Below are positions 8,405 to 16,193 of a DNA stretch of 50,357 nt, one piece after another (within the stretch, counting starts at the first letter, position 1; every line of letters begins with the position of its first letter). The stretch comes from Pseudomonadota bacterium (GTDB lineage: Bacteria > Pseudomonadota > Gammaproteobacteria > Steroidobacterales > Steroidobacteraceae), in assembly GCA_025360865.1 (NCBI GenBank), contig JANYBG010000127.1, positions 1-50,357 on the forward strand. Reading direction: 5' to 3'. The notes beneath the pieces are model-generated. The model did no database searches and was not told the origin of the DNA. It saw only the letters and a program-made list of their open reading frames with translations. The position numbers were made by a program, and so were the translations under genes.

Positions 8405-8907
8405 CCATGGCGCACCGCATGCAGACCGATGGCGTGGACACCGAGGCGGAAATCATCGCGCGCCGGCCGCGGCTGCGGGTACGGCTGGGAGGCTCCGAGC
8501 ACGTCGTGGAAGCGTCGCCGTCCGCGGGCGAGCGCTTCAGCATCAGGGTCGACGGAGTGAGATACGAGGGCTGGCGCTGCGTCGCCGGCGACGACCTGCA
8601 GGTGCGGGTCAATGGCCACACTTACACGGTGCACTTCGTCAGGCGCCAGCATGCCGCGGGCGGCGCCGCGGGCCAGGAGGAGATCAGGGCGAGCATGCCC
8701 GGGGTCGTCGTGGCCGTGCACGCCGCCGCCGGGCAGGGGGTGAGGACCGGGGACAAGCTTTTGACGCTGGAGAGCATGAAGTTGCAGATGACAATCGTCG
8801 CCGCGCATGAGGCGGTCGTCGCGCAGGTCCACGTCACGCGTGAGCGCGTGTTTGAGCGCGGCGCGTTGCTCGTGTCGTTCGCGCGGCAGGAGCTCGCGGG
8901 CACATGA
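8401..8907 (+). CDS. Biotin carboxyl carrier protein of acyl-CoA carboxylase
   Basis: This 168-residue carrier protein has a biotinyl domain at about 94-163. The biotin attachment motif is ESMKLQM (124-130) with K127 as the predicted biotinylated lysine. The N-terminal part (about 20-80) resembles the BT/linker segment seen between BC and BCCP in fused MCC/PCC alpha subunits. The pair 6938/8401 thus looks like a split alpha subunit. The first possible start is TTG 8401, overlapping the upstream stop by 4 bp; ATG 8407 is the alternative. Its stop overlaps the carboxyltransferase ATG (ATGA). It belongs to the same operon and presumably the same holoenzyme. Confidence 0.93.
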   Translation: MTMAHRMQTDGVDTEAEIIARRPRLRVRLGGSEHVVEASPSAGERFSIRVDGVRYEGWRCVAGDDLQVRVNGHTYTVHFVRRQHAAGGAAGQEEIRASMPGVVVAVHAAAGQGVRTGDKLLTLESMKLQMTIVAAHEAVVAQVHVTRERVFERGALLVSFARQELAGT

Positions 8908-10511
8908 AGCGCATCGAATCGGCCGTGCGTGGCAACTCGGCGGAATTCCGCCGGCGCTACGCGCACAACAAGGCACTCGCGGCGCAGCTGCGCGCGCGCC
9001 AGGAGGCCGCACGCCACGACCGCCCGGCGCGCGATCTCGAGCGGCTGTCCAAGCAGGGGAAACTCCTGCCGCGGCAGCGCCTCGAGCGCCTGCTCGACCC
9101 CGGGACGCCGTTCCTCGAGCTCTCCAGCCTGGCGGCGAACCTGGCCTACGCGGGCGAGTCACCCGGGGCCAGTTGCCTTACCGGCATCGGCGTCGTCTCC
9201 GGCCGCGAAGTGATGATCCATGCCGATGACCCGACGGTGAAGGGCGGAGCGTGGTACCCGCTGACCATCAAGAAGATCGTGCGGGCACTTGATATCGCGG
9301 TGGAAAACCAGCTGCCCGTGGTGCACCTGTGCGATTCGGCGGGCGGCCAGCTGCAGCTGCAGTCGGCCCTGTTCCCGGATCGCTACATGGCCGGACGCAT
9401 ATTCCGCAATCAATGCATGCTCAGCAAGATGGGCGTCAAGCAGCTCGCCCTGGTGTTCGGGCATTGCACCGCGGGGGGCGCCTACGTGCCGGCGCTGAGC
9501 GACTACAACGTGATCGTGCGTGGCACCGGGGCGGTATTCCTCGGCGGCCCGCCGCTGGTGAAGGCGGCCACCGGCGAGCTGGTCTCCGCGGACGACCTGG
9601 GCGGCGCCGACCTGCACACGCGCGTCAGTGGCACCTGTGACTACCCGGCCGCGGATGAGGACCAGGCGATTTCCATCGGGCGCGAGATCGTCGCCCAGTG
9701 GGAACGGAAGCCCAAGTGGCGCGGGCCCGACCAGGCGATCGAGGCGCCGCTGCTGGACGCTGATGAGCTCTACGGAATCATCCCTGATGACATCAAGCAG
9801 ACCTTCGAGATGCGCGAGGTGATCGGGCGCGTGGTTGATGGCAGTCGCTTCCACGAGTACAAGCCCGACTACGGCACGACACTCGTGTGTGGCTTCGCGC
9901 ACCTGTGGGGCTATCGCCTCGGCATACTCGGCAACAATGGCATCCTCTTCAATGACAGCGCCATCAAGGGTGCCCACTTCATTGAGCTGTGCAACCAGAA
10001 CAACACACCGATGCTCTTCCTGCAGAACATCACCGGCTACATGGTCGGACGCGAGTACGAGAAGGCTGGCATCACCAAGGACGGGGCCAAGATGATCATG
10101 GCGCAGAGCTGCAGCCACGTGCCCAAGCTCACGGTCATGTGTCACGGCTCCTTCGGGGCCGGCAACTACGGGATGTGCGGTCGCGCCTTCGACGGCCGCT
10201 TCCTGTTCGGATGGCCGAACCACCAGATCGCGGTCATGGGTGGGGAACAGGCGGCCGGCACGCTCGCGGAGGTGAAGCTGCGCCAGATGGAGCGTGCGGG
10301 CATGGCCGCCGATCCCCAGGTGATGCGGCAGCTGCGCGAGGAAACGCTTAAGGCCTACGAGGAACAGACCTCCGCCTATTACTCCACCTCGGAGCTGTGG
10401 GACGACGGGATCCTTGACCCGGTGGATACCCGCAACGCCCTGGGGGTCGCGCTGTCAGTGGCGATGAACGTACCCCAGGGTGTCCCGGGAAACGGCGTAT
10501 TCCGGTTCTGA
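8904..10511 (+). CDS. Acyl-CoA carboxylase carboxyltransferase (beta) subunit, MCC/GCC type
   Basis: This 535-residue carboxyltransferase transfers CO2 from biotin to an acyl-CoA. The order of conserved segments is that of methylcrotonyl-CoA and geranyl-CoA carboxylase beta chains: a tunnel of GKLLPRQRLERLLDPG, then the oxyanion region CDSAGGQLQLQ, HCTAGGAYVPALSD and GPPLVKAATGE. In the second half come FLQNITGYMVG, HGSFGAGNYGMCGRA and MGGEQAAGTLAEVK. The order AtuA-TetR-BC-BCCP-CT suggests an AtuC/AtuF-like enzyme acting on a 3-methyl-branched enoyl-CoA. MCC and GCC cannot be told apart here by eye. It converges on a crotonase gene 5 bp away. Confidence 0.95.
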   Translation: MKRIESAVRGNSAEFRRRYAHNKALAAQLRARQEAARHDRPARDLERLSKQGKLLPRQRLERLLDPGTPFLELSSLAANLAYAGESPGASCLTGIGVVSGREVMIHADDPTVKGGAWYPLTIKKIVRALDIAVENQLPVVHLCDSAGGQLQLQSALFPDRYMAGRIFRNQCMLSKMGVKQLALVFGHCTAGGAYVPALSDYNVIVRGTGAVFLGGPPLVKAATGELVSADDLGGADLHTRVSGTCDYPAADEDQAISIGREIVAQWERKPKWRGPDQAIEAPLLDADELYGIIPDDIKQTFEMREVIGRVVDGSRFHEYKPDYGTTLVCGFAHLWGYRLGILGNNGILFNDSAIKGAHFIELCNQNNTPMLFLQNITGYMVGREYEKAGITKDGAKMIMAQSCSHVPKLTVMCHGSFGAGNYGMCGRAFDGRFLFGWPNHQIAVMGGEQAAGTLAEVKLRQMERAGMAADPQVMRQLREETLKAYEEQTSAYYSTSELWDDGILDPVDTRNALGVALSVAMNVPQGVPGNGVFRF

Positions 10512-10516
10512 GGCAC

Positions 10517-11281
10517 TCACTTGCCTGTCCAGACCGGCGGACGCTTCTCCGCGAAGGCGCGCGGTCCCTCCTGGGCGTCCTCACTTAGGTAGACCGATTC
10601 AAAGAGCCGGTCGCCGGCGCGCAGCGCCTCCGAGCGGCCGGTCTCGGTGGCCGCGTACACCAGCGCGCGACAGGCCTTCACGGTCAGCGGCGCGTTGGCG
10701 GCGATACGCAGGGCGAGCTCGAGACTGCGCCCGATCAACTGCTCGCGGGGCACCACATGGTTGACATAGCCCAGCTCCCGCATACGTGTGGCGCTCATCG
10801 GCTCGCCGGTCAGCAGCAGTTCCATGACGATGCGCTGCGGCAGCATGTGCACCAGCGGGGCGGCCCAGGGCGTGCCACGGCCAACCCGAGCCTCGGTGAT
10901 CGCGAAGGTGGCGTGCTCGGCGGCCACGCACAGGTCGCACATCTGCGCGAACAGCCAGCCGCCGGCCATCGCCATGCCGTTGACGGCGGCGATCGTGGGC
11001 TTGGTCACGTGGACCGAGTCTCCGAGAATCGGAATGAAGCCGCGCGCGGGCACCTTGAGCCCGGTGGCGCTGGCCTCCTTGAGGTCCATGCCGGCGCAGA
11101 AGGCCCGGTCGCCCGTGCCGGTCAGGATCGCCACGAGCGCCGCGTCATCCTCCTCGAAGCGCTGCCAGGCGGCGTGCAGGCCCGCGCGCACCTCGGCGTT
11201 GACGGCGTTGCGGGCCTCGGGGCGGTTGATGGTGATGAGGGCCACCGGGCCGCGCATTTCGAACAGAATCGCCTCGCTCAT
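10517..11281 (-). CDS. Enoyl-CoA hydratase/isomerase (crotonase family)
   Basis: This 254-residue crotonase is of standard length. Oxyanion-hole segments are FCAGMDL and NGMAMAGGW; the acidic residue of the EARVGRG segment is in the usual catalytic Glu region. It hydrates or isomerises enoyl-CoA thioesters. The start chosen is the ATG at 11281 (MSEAILFEMRG), matching family N-termini and preceded by a purine-rich stretch. The frame stays open further upstream but would run through the divergent promoter. By its position next to the carboxylase operon it could serve the hydration step after carboxylation (AtuE-like). This is inferred only. Confidence 0.88.
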   Translation of the reverse strand: MSEAILFEMRGPVALITINRPEARNAVNAEVRAGLHAAWQRFEEDDAALVAILTGTGDRAFCAGMDLKEASATGLKVPARGFIPILGDSVHVTKPTIAAVNGMAMAGGWLFAQMCDLCVAAEHATFAITEARVGRGTPWAAPLVHMLPQRIVMELLLTGEPMSATRMRELGYVNHVVPREQLIGRSLELALRIAANAPLTVKACRALVYAATETGRSEALRAGDRLFESVYLSEDAQEGPRAFAEKRPPVWTGK

Positions 11282-11298
11282 CGAAGGACCCCCCAGGG

Positions 11299-11328
11299 TT
11301 GACAGAAGCGCTCGGGCACCGCTAGCGT
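11299..11328 (+). promoter_or_regulatory. Candidate sigma70-type promoter for the 11401 gene
   Basis: TTGACA (11299-11304) is a consensus -35. After 18 bp comes TAGCGT (11323-11328), a weak -10. The predicted start point falls on the GGTACC operator cluster immediately downstream. Confidence 0.45.
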
Positions 11329-11334
11329 ACCAAA

Positions 11335-11351
11335 ACGGTACCGGCGGTACC
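11335..11351. promoter_or_regulatory. Candidate operator ACGGTACC-GG-CGGTACC
   Basis: Two copies of CGGTACCG one base apart (11336-11352) form a 17-bp perfect palindrome around a single central base. A further half-site GTACC lies at 11328-11332. A closely matching site (14 of 17 positions) is at 15462-15478 in the P450/TetR divergent promoter. Repressor binding here would cover the predicted transcription start. The TetR at 15548 is the best candidate binder. Confidence 0.55.
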
Positions 11352-11400
11352 GCGAGCAGACCCACGACGATCCACCTGGGGAGCCTGCGGGGGGCGTACC

Positions 11401-12507
11401 GTGGCGGCGTCACCCTCGGGCGGCGAGAACGTCCTTCTGAACACCTCATCGAGGCTTGACGCGCGAGGCCTGCTCGAAATGGCCCGTTCCGGGGGGGCGC
11501 ATGCCCCGGCTTCCCCGCTCAGTGGCACGACGCATGTCCTGGTAGACCTCGATCCGCATGCGCGGCCGTCCACGGTCGACAAGCCGCTGCTGGCGAACTG
11601 GCTGCGGCAACAGGCCTGCCCGGTGATAGGCATCGCGGCCTCAGGACATGATCACCCGCTCGCGCTGGTGTGCGACGCGGTGGCGACCAGCGTCGCGGAC
11701 GCCGCCGAACTGATCGACAACATCGTGGCGGCGCCGTTGGCGGCCATGGTCCTGGTCCAGCTGCTGCGCGCGACCGATGGGCTCGAGGTATCGCGCGCGC
11801 TGATCTTCGAATCCCTCGCCTACGCGACGCTGCAGGCCGGAGGTGAGTTTCACCGCTGGCTCGCCAGCGCCGAGCGGCCGGTGCGGACGCAGGTCGCGGA
11901 GGCGGGCGCGCCCGTGCTGGTCGAGCGCGAGGGCGAACTGCTGCGCCTGCGGCTCAACCGGCCCGCGCGGCGCAATCCCCTGTCCGTCGAGATGCGCGAC
12001 GCACTGGTGGAGGCGCTCGAGCTTGTCGAGGTCGACTCCTCGATCACCGCGGTCACCATCAGCGGGGAGGGCAAGTGCTTCAGCGCCGGCGGTGACCTCC
12101 GCGAGTTCGGCAGCGCCGAGGACCCGACGGTTGCGCATGCGGTGCGCTCCACGCGCTCAGTTCCACAGCTGCTGGCGCGCTGCGCTCAGCGCCTGAGGTT
12201 CCAGGTGCATGGGGCCGCGGTGGGCGCGGGCGTTGAGATGGCCGCGTTCGGCGGCCACGTGGAGGCGACCCCGGACACGTTCTTCCAGCTGCCAGAAATC
12301 CGCTTCGGACTGATCCCGGGCTCAGGAGGTTGCGTGAGCATTCCGCGCAGGATCGGGCGCCTGCGCACCGGCTACATGGCGCTGTCGGGGCGCCGTGTGG
12401 ACGCCCATACGGCGTACGACTGGGGGCTGGTCGATCAGCTCGTCGAACCGGTCGCGCAGACTCGCGCCGCGCAGGGGCGCGCTGGGGAGGAGCCGCCGCA
12501 TGCGTAG
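11401..12507 (+). CDS. Enoyl-CoA hydratase-family protein with N-terminal crotonase-like extension
   Basis: This 368-residue protein has a crotonase domain only from about residue 160. It contains LRLNRPARRNPLS, the oxyanion segment CFSAGGDLREF, HGAAVGAGVEMAAF and the LPEIRFGLIPGSGG region with the catalytic Glu of the family. The first 150 residues (ISAS-like CPVIGIAASG, then a helical IFESLAYATLQAGGEFHRWL) look like a degenerate second crotonase fold. The protein is therefore probably a tandem fusion in which one half is non-catalytic. The C-terminus is short after GLVDQLVEP. The start is a GTG at 11401 with no strong ribosome site, so the exact N-terminus is uncertain. Confidence 0.82.
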   Translation: MAASPSGGENVLLNTSSRLDARGLLEMARSGGAHAPASPLSGTTHVLVDLDPHARPSTVDKPLLANWLRQQACPVIGIAASGHDHPLALVCDAVATSVADAAELIDNIVAAPLAAMVLVQLLRATDGLEVSRALIFESLAYATLQAGGEFHRWLASAERPVRTQVAEAGAPVLVEREGELLRLRLNRPARRNPLSVEMRDALVEALELVEVDSSITAVTISGEGKCFSAGGDLREFGSAEDPTVAHAVRSTRSVPQLLARCAQRLRFQVHGAAVGAGVEMAAFGGHVEATPDTFFQLPEIRFGLIPGSGGCVSIPRRIGRLRTGYMALSGRRVDAHTAYDWGLVDQLVEPVAQTRAAQGRAGEEPPHA

Positions 12508-12511
12508 GCGG

Positions 12512-12545
12512 CGTTCGAACGATTGGTCGCGAAATAATTCATTAT
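12512..12545. promoter_or_regulatory. Two palindromes upstream of the aldehyde dehydrogenase gene
   Basis: The 72 bp gap before 12580 holds a perfect 10-bp palindrome CGTTCGAACG (12512-12521) and an AT-rich inverted repeat ATAAT-TC-ATTAT (12534-12545). These are candidate regulator or promoter elements. No matching second copy was found in the window. Confidence 0.35.
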
Positions 12546-12579
12546 CTAGCCCGCACACAGTGGGCGAGGAGACGCTTCG

Positions 12580-13983
12580 GTGGAGGATGTAAAAGCACGG
12601 TTCGCGTCATTGCGAAAAGGTAGCCGCACGCTGGCGGCGACCACGGGCGCGCAGCGCGCGGACAGACTCAGGGACATGCTCGCCGCGGTGCTCGCCAACA
12701 AGCAGCGCTTCTACGACGCGGCGCATACGGAGATGAAGGCGTGCGATCTGGACGTCGCGGCCCAGCTGGTCATGGTCAAGAGCGAGGTCGACTTCGTGGC
12801 CAAGCGCGTCACGAAGTGGATGAAGCCACGCAGGGTGCGCAACTCTGCCGCGACCATGGGCAAGAAGTGCTACATCCTGCACGAACCCAAGGGCGTGGTC
12901 CTGAACCTGTCGACCTGGAACGCGCCGATCGCGATCGCGCTCGTGCCGGCGATCGCGGCGATCTCCGCCGGGAACGCCTTCGCCCTCAAGCCCTCGGAGC
13001 TGGCGCCGCACAGCGCGCGGGTCCTGAAGGAGGTCCTCGATGCCGCCATGCCCGCGGATGAGTTCGCCGTGTTCGAAGGCGGCCCCGAGGTCGCCCAGGA
13101 ACTGCTCGCCCAGCCGTTCAACCACATCTACTACACCGGCGGACAGCGGGTGGGGCGGGTGGTCATGAAGGCGGCGGCCGAGAACTTCGCCGCGGTCACG
13201 CTTGAGATGGGCGGAAAGAACCCCGCGATTGTCGATGCTTCCGCGGCGATAGACAACGCCGCCAGGAAGATCGCCTGGGGCCGGGTGGCCAACGCCGGAC
13301 AGGTCTGCGTCGCGCCCGACTACGTGCTCGCGCACGAGTCCGTGTACGAGAGGTTCGTGGTCTCGCTGGTGGCGGCGATGGCCGCGATGTACAACGCCGA
13401 TGGCGCCGGCTTCGACAAGTCCCCTGAGCTGATGCGCATCATCAACGACCAGCACTTCCAGCGCGTCTCACGGCTGCTGCAGGACGCCCTCGCCAAGGGC
13501 GCGAAGTTCGCGACCGGCGGCCAGACCCGCGCGGCGGACCGCTTCGTGGCCCCGACCGTGATTACCGACGTGAGCGAGGACATGCTGGTGATGCAGGAGG
13601 AGATCTTCGCGCCGGTGCTGCCGGTCATCCCGTTCCGCGACAAGGCCGAGGCGATCGAGATGATCGAGCGGCGCACCAAGCCGCTCGCGCTGTACATCTA
13701 CGCCAAGGACCGCGCGACGATCGACTACTTCCTCGCCCATACCAGCGCGGGCAGCACGGTGGTGAACCACAACCTGATCCAGTCGGGCACGAACCCGCGG
13801 CTGCCCTTCGGTGGGGTCAACCACTCGGGAATCGGCCGCGTCGGCGGGGAGACGGGGTTCATGGAGATGTCGAACCCGCGTTCGGTGGTCGAGCAGCCGC
13901 TGGGGCTGCTCGACCTGACGTTCAACCTGCCGCCGTACTCGAAGACCTACCGCAAGCTCATCGAGAAGGCGATCCAGGGATAG
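12580..13983 (+). CDS. Aldehyde dehydrogenase, class 3 (ALDH3/coniferyl aldehyde DH-like)
   Basis: This 467-residue NAD(P)-dependent aldehyde dehydrogenase lacks the N-terminal extension of class 1/2 enzymes, as ALDH3 proteins do. Catalytic residues are visible: N114 (STWNAP), E209 (LEMGGKNP) and nucleophile C243 (NAGQVCVAPDY). The C-terminal NHNLIQSGTNPRLPFGG segment is typical of ALDH3. The likely role is oxidation of a terpenoid, fatty or steroid side-chain aldehyde to the acid, which would feed the CoA ligases. The start is the GTG at 12580, 8 bp after GAGGAG. The convergent neighbour is a P450, which could generate the alcohol or aldehyde. Confidence 0.93.
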   Translation: MEDVKARFASLRKGSRTLAATTGAQRADRLRDMLAAVLANKQRFYDAAHTEMKACDLDVAAQLVMVKSEVDFVAKRVTKWMKPRRVRNSAATMGKKCYILHEPKGVVLNLSTWNAPIAIALVPAIAAISAGNAFALKPSELAPHSARVLKEVLDAAMPADEFAVFEGGPEVAQELLAQPFNHIYYTGGQRVGRVVMKAAAENFAAVTLEMGGKNPAIVDASAAIDNAARKIAWGRVANAGQVCVAPDYVLAHESVYERFVVSLVAAMAAMYNADGAGFDKSPELMRIINDQHFQRVSRLLQDALAKGAKFATGGQTRAADRFVAPTVITDVSEDMLVMQEEIFAPVLPVIPFRDKAEAIEMIERRTKPLALYIYAKDRATIDYFLAHTSAGSTVVNHNLIQSGTNPRLPFGGVNHSGIGRVGGETGFMEMSNPRSVVEQPLGLLDLTFNLPPYSKTYRKLIEKAIQG

Positions 13984-14008
13984 CGGCCTCGGGCACCGCC
14001 AGCGGCCG

Positions 14009-15397
14009 TCAGTGGCGGATGCCCTTGACCCGAACCTTGAACTTCATGCTCGGCCCCGGGGTCGGGAGCACCTTGGTCTCCAGCATGTAATCGGGTGATT
14101 CGAGCTCCAGGTCGAGCTTGTAGAACAGGCGCGCCATCGAAAGCGCCATCTGCACCTCGGCCAGCGTCTTGCCCAGGCAGGTGTGCGTGCCGCGGCCGTA
14201 TGGGGAGTACGCGCCGGGCTTCAGGTGCTCGGCGCGCGGCTTGGCGTAACGGTCGATGTCGAACGTGTCGGGGTTGGGGTAGAACTCCTCCATGTAGTGC
14301 GGCACGGCCGTCGCCACGTAGAGAAGCTCGTTCTCGCGGACCTGATAACCAAGGAAGCCGAAGTCCCGGGTCGCGGTGCGCATCTGGGCGACCGCGATCG
14401 TGTAGACGCGCATCGCCTCCATGATGGCGCCGTCGATATTGGGCAGCTCGTTGCGAACGTTCGCCTCGTCGATGCTGCCCTTGGCGAACAGCGCATCCGC
14501 GTCGGCCTGCACGCGCCTGAGCACGTCGGGATTCTTCAGCACCGCGTAGATGAAGCCGGACACGGTGTTGGCCACGGTGTCGAGCCCTGCCACGAACGGC
14601 CCGGTCAGGCTCAGGATCAGGTCGCTGCGCGGGATGAGGTCCGGATCGCGCGCGTGCGCCTCCATGACATCGTCCACCAGGTTGCGGCGCGCCGGATCCC
14701 GGTCGGCCTTGCCGGCCTCGTACTGGGCGATCATGCGCTGGCCAAGTTCCGAGACGCGGCTCTTGGCGTACTTGTAGCGCGGGTCCTTAAGCATGAACTT
14801 CGGGCGCTGGCGCGTGACCAGGATGTTCAGGATGTAGAGGATGGTGGTGCGGATATCCGCCACGTACTCGCGCGGGGAGGTTCCCGTGAGCATCGCGCCG
14901 AGCTGCTCGGTGACAATGTACTGCATGTTCTGCACGACCGGGACCATCTGTCCAACCGGCCAGTCGCGCGCGATCACCTTGTCCGTGATCTCGACGAGCT
15001 CGTCGTAGCGACCCTTGAGCGACTCCTTGGAGTAGCCGTGCTTCATGACGGCGCGCAGCTTCTGGTGCGTCTCGCCGTCCTCGCCGGTCAGGGTGCGCGA
15101 GGCGCCCCACTCATCGACCAGCCCCTGCCAGAATTCCTTCGAGCGCAGCGAGTCGCGGCCCTCGCGGGTGCCCATGAAGTTGGCGGCTTCGGCGCCAGCG
15201 AGCACGGTGTAGGTGTTGCTCATCACCTTGAGCTTGAAGACCGGCCCGTGCTTGCGGTAACACTCGTAGAAGAACCGGCCCGGGTCCTTCGCCATGTCCA
15301 GGGCATTGCCGAGGAAGGGCAGGCCCTTGACCAGGGGTGGCTCCTTCAGAGGCGCCTTGCACGGTTCTTTGATTGCTTCGGATGCGGCCGTGGCCAT
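14009..15397 (-). CDS. Cytochrome P450, soluble
   Basis: This 462-residue P450 has no N-terminal membrane anchor. The I-helix oxygen-activation motif is AGLDT (270-274). The K-helix ExxR is E327-R330. The heme-binding loop reads PYGRGTHTCLG with C407 as the axial thiolate; the usual first Phe is Tyr (YSPYGRG). A partner ferredoxin is not encoded next to it. It is transcribed divergently from a TetR gene across a 150 bp region containing a candidate operator. In a steroid catabolic island a terminal side-chain hydroxylation is the natural guess, but the sequence does not identify the substrate or the CYP family. Confidence 0.94.
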   Translation of the reverse strand: MATAASEAIKEPCKAPLKEPPLVKGLPFLGNALDMAKDPGRFFYECYRKHGPVFKLKVMSNTYTVLAGAEAANFMGTREGRDSLRSKEFWQGLVDEWGASRTLTGEDGETHQKLRAVMKHGYSKESLKGRYDELVEITDKVIARDWPVGQMVPVVQNMQYIVTEQLGAMLTGTSPREYVADIRTTILYILNILVTRQRPKFMLKDPRYKYAKSRVSELGQRMIAQYEAGKADRDPARRNLVDDVMEAHARDPDLIPRSDLILSLTGPFVAGLDTVANTVSGFIYAVLKNPDVLRRVQADADALFAKGSIDEANVRNELPNIDGAIMEAMRVYTIAVAQMRTATRDFGFLGYQVRENELLYVATAVPHYMEEFYPNPDTFDIDRYAKPRAEHLKPGAYSPYGRGTHTCLGKTLAEVQMALSMARLFYKLDLELESPDYMLETKVLPTPGPSMKFKVRVKGIRH

Positions 15398-15461
15398 GGA
15401 AGAGCCTCACACACGCGATGGATGAGCGGTTTTGACGGATGGTATACGCATTGCCATGAAT

Positions 15462-15478
15462 ACGGAACCACCGGTACC
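15462..15478. promoter_or_regulatory. Candidate operator ACGGAACC-AC-CGGTACC in P450/TetR promoter
   Basis: This site matches the 11335-11351 site at 14 of 17 positions. It lies in the divergent region between the P450 and TetR genes, just downstream of a TTGACG (15432-15437) and a TGAATA (15457-15462) that could form a rightward promoter. A perfect CCGCC-GCA-GGCGG repeat (15488-15500) follows. Autoregulation by the adjacent TetR is likely but inferred. Confidence 0.55.
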
Positions 15479-15547
15479 TATTGGACCCCGCCGCAGGCGG
15501 TGTGCGATAGTTTCCGCAGCCGAACGCACGTCTTCTGTGGGGATGAA

Positions 15548-16159
15548 ATGACCAGCCAGCTTCCCGTCACCGCATCCCAGGCGAAGCGCAAACCGGGCCG
15601 ACCCCGCAGCAAGCGTTCGGAAGAGGCCATTATCAGGGCGACCACGTTCCTGCTGGGCGACGAGCGCTACGCGGACATCACCGTCAGCAAGGTCGCGGCG
15701 CGCGCCCGGGCGAGCAAGTCGACGATATATCGGCGCTGGCCCACCAAAGAGCACCTCGTCATCGAGGCCTTTAACCGCTGGCCTGCCCTTACCGCGCACG
15801 ACCGCGGCGACGTCATGTCGGACCTGCTCGGTCTCTACCGTCAGTTCCTGCGCATCCTGCACAAGCCGCCGTCCAACGCCATCATGCCGACCCTGGTCGC
15901 GGAACGGGCGCACAACCCGGCGCTCGCCGCGGTGTTCGACCCCCTCATGAGGCGCCGCGGCGATCCCATCCGCGTGGTGCTCCAGCGCGCGATGGCCCGG
16001 GGCGAGCTGCCGCTCGCCACCAATGTGGAGATGGTCGTCGACGCCATCATGGGAATCACGGTGCTGCGGATGTACTTCATCCCTGGTGACCTTGGCATCC
16101 CGGCGATCCGTGAATACCTGACCGTGCTCCTGCGCGGCCTTGGCGCCCGCGGCTACTGA
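15548..16159 (+). CDS. TetR/AcrR-family transcriptional regulator
   Basis: This 203-residue regulator has a TetR helix-turn-helix at about residues 25-70 (IIRATTFLLGDERYADITVSKVA then ASKSTIYRRWPTKEHLV). A proline/arginine-rich lead-in KRKPGRPRSKRS is common in this group. The open frame extends far upstream through the P450 gene, but the ATG at 15548, preceded by GGGGATG, is the sensible start. The likely target is the shared GGTACC-type operator at 15462, controlling P450 and itself, and the matching site at 11335 controlling the crotonases. The ligand is unknown. Confidence 0.9.
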   Translation: MTSQLPVTASQAKRKPGRPRSKRSEEAIIRATTFLLGDERYADITVSKVAARARASKSTIYRRWPTKEHLVIEAFNRWPALTAHDRGDVMSDLLGLYRQFLRILHKPPSNAIMPTLVAERAHNPALAAVFDPLMRRRGDPIRVVLQRAMARGELPLATNVEMVVDAIMGITVLRMYFIPGDLGIPAIREYLTVLLRGLGARGY

Positions 16160-16193
16160 TCCGCGCTGTCGACGCCTTGAGCCGGAGAATGGG

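Noticed and set aside
14183-15547. N-terminal extension of the TetR frame antisense to the P450 gene
   Set aside because: The frame is merely open; the ATG at 15548 precedes a normal TetR N-terminus and the upstream part is antisense to the P450.
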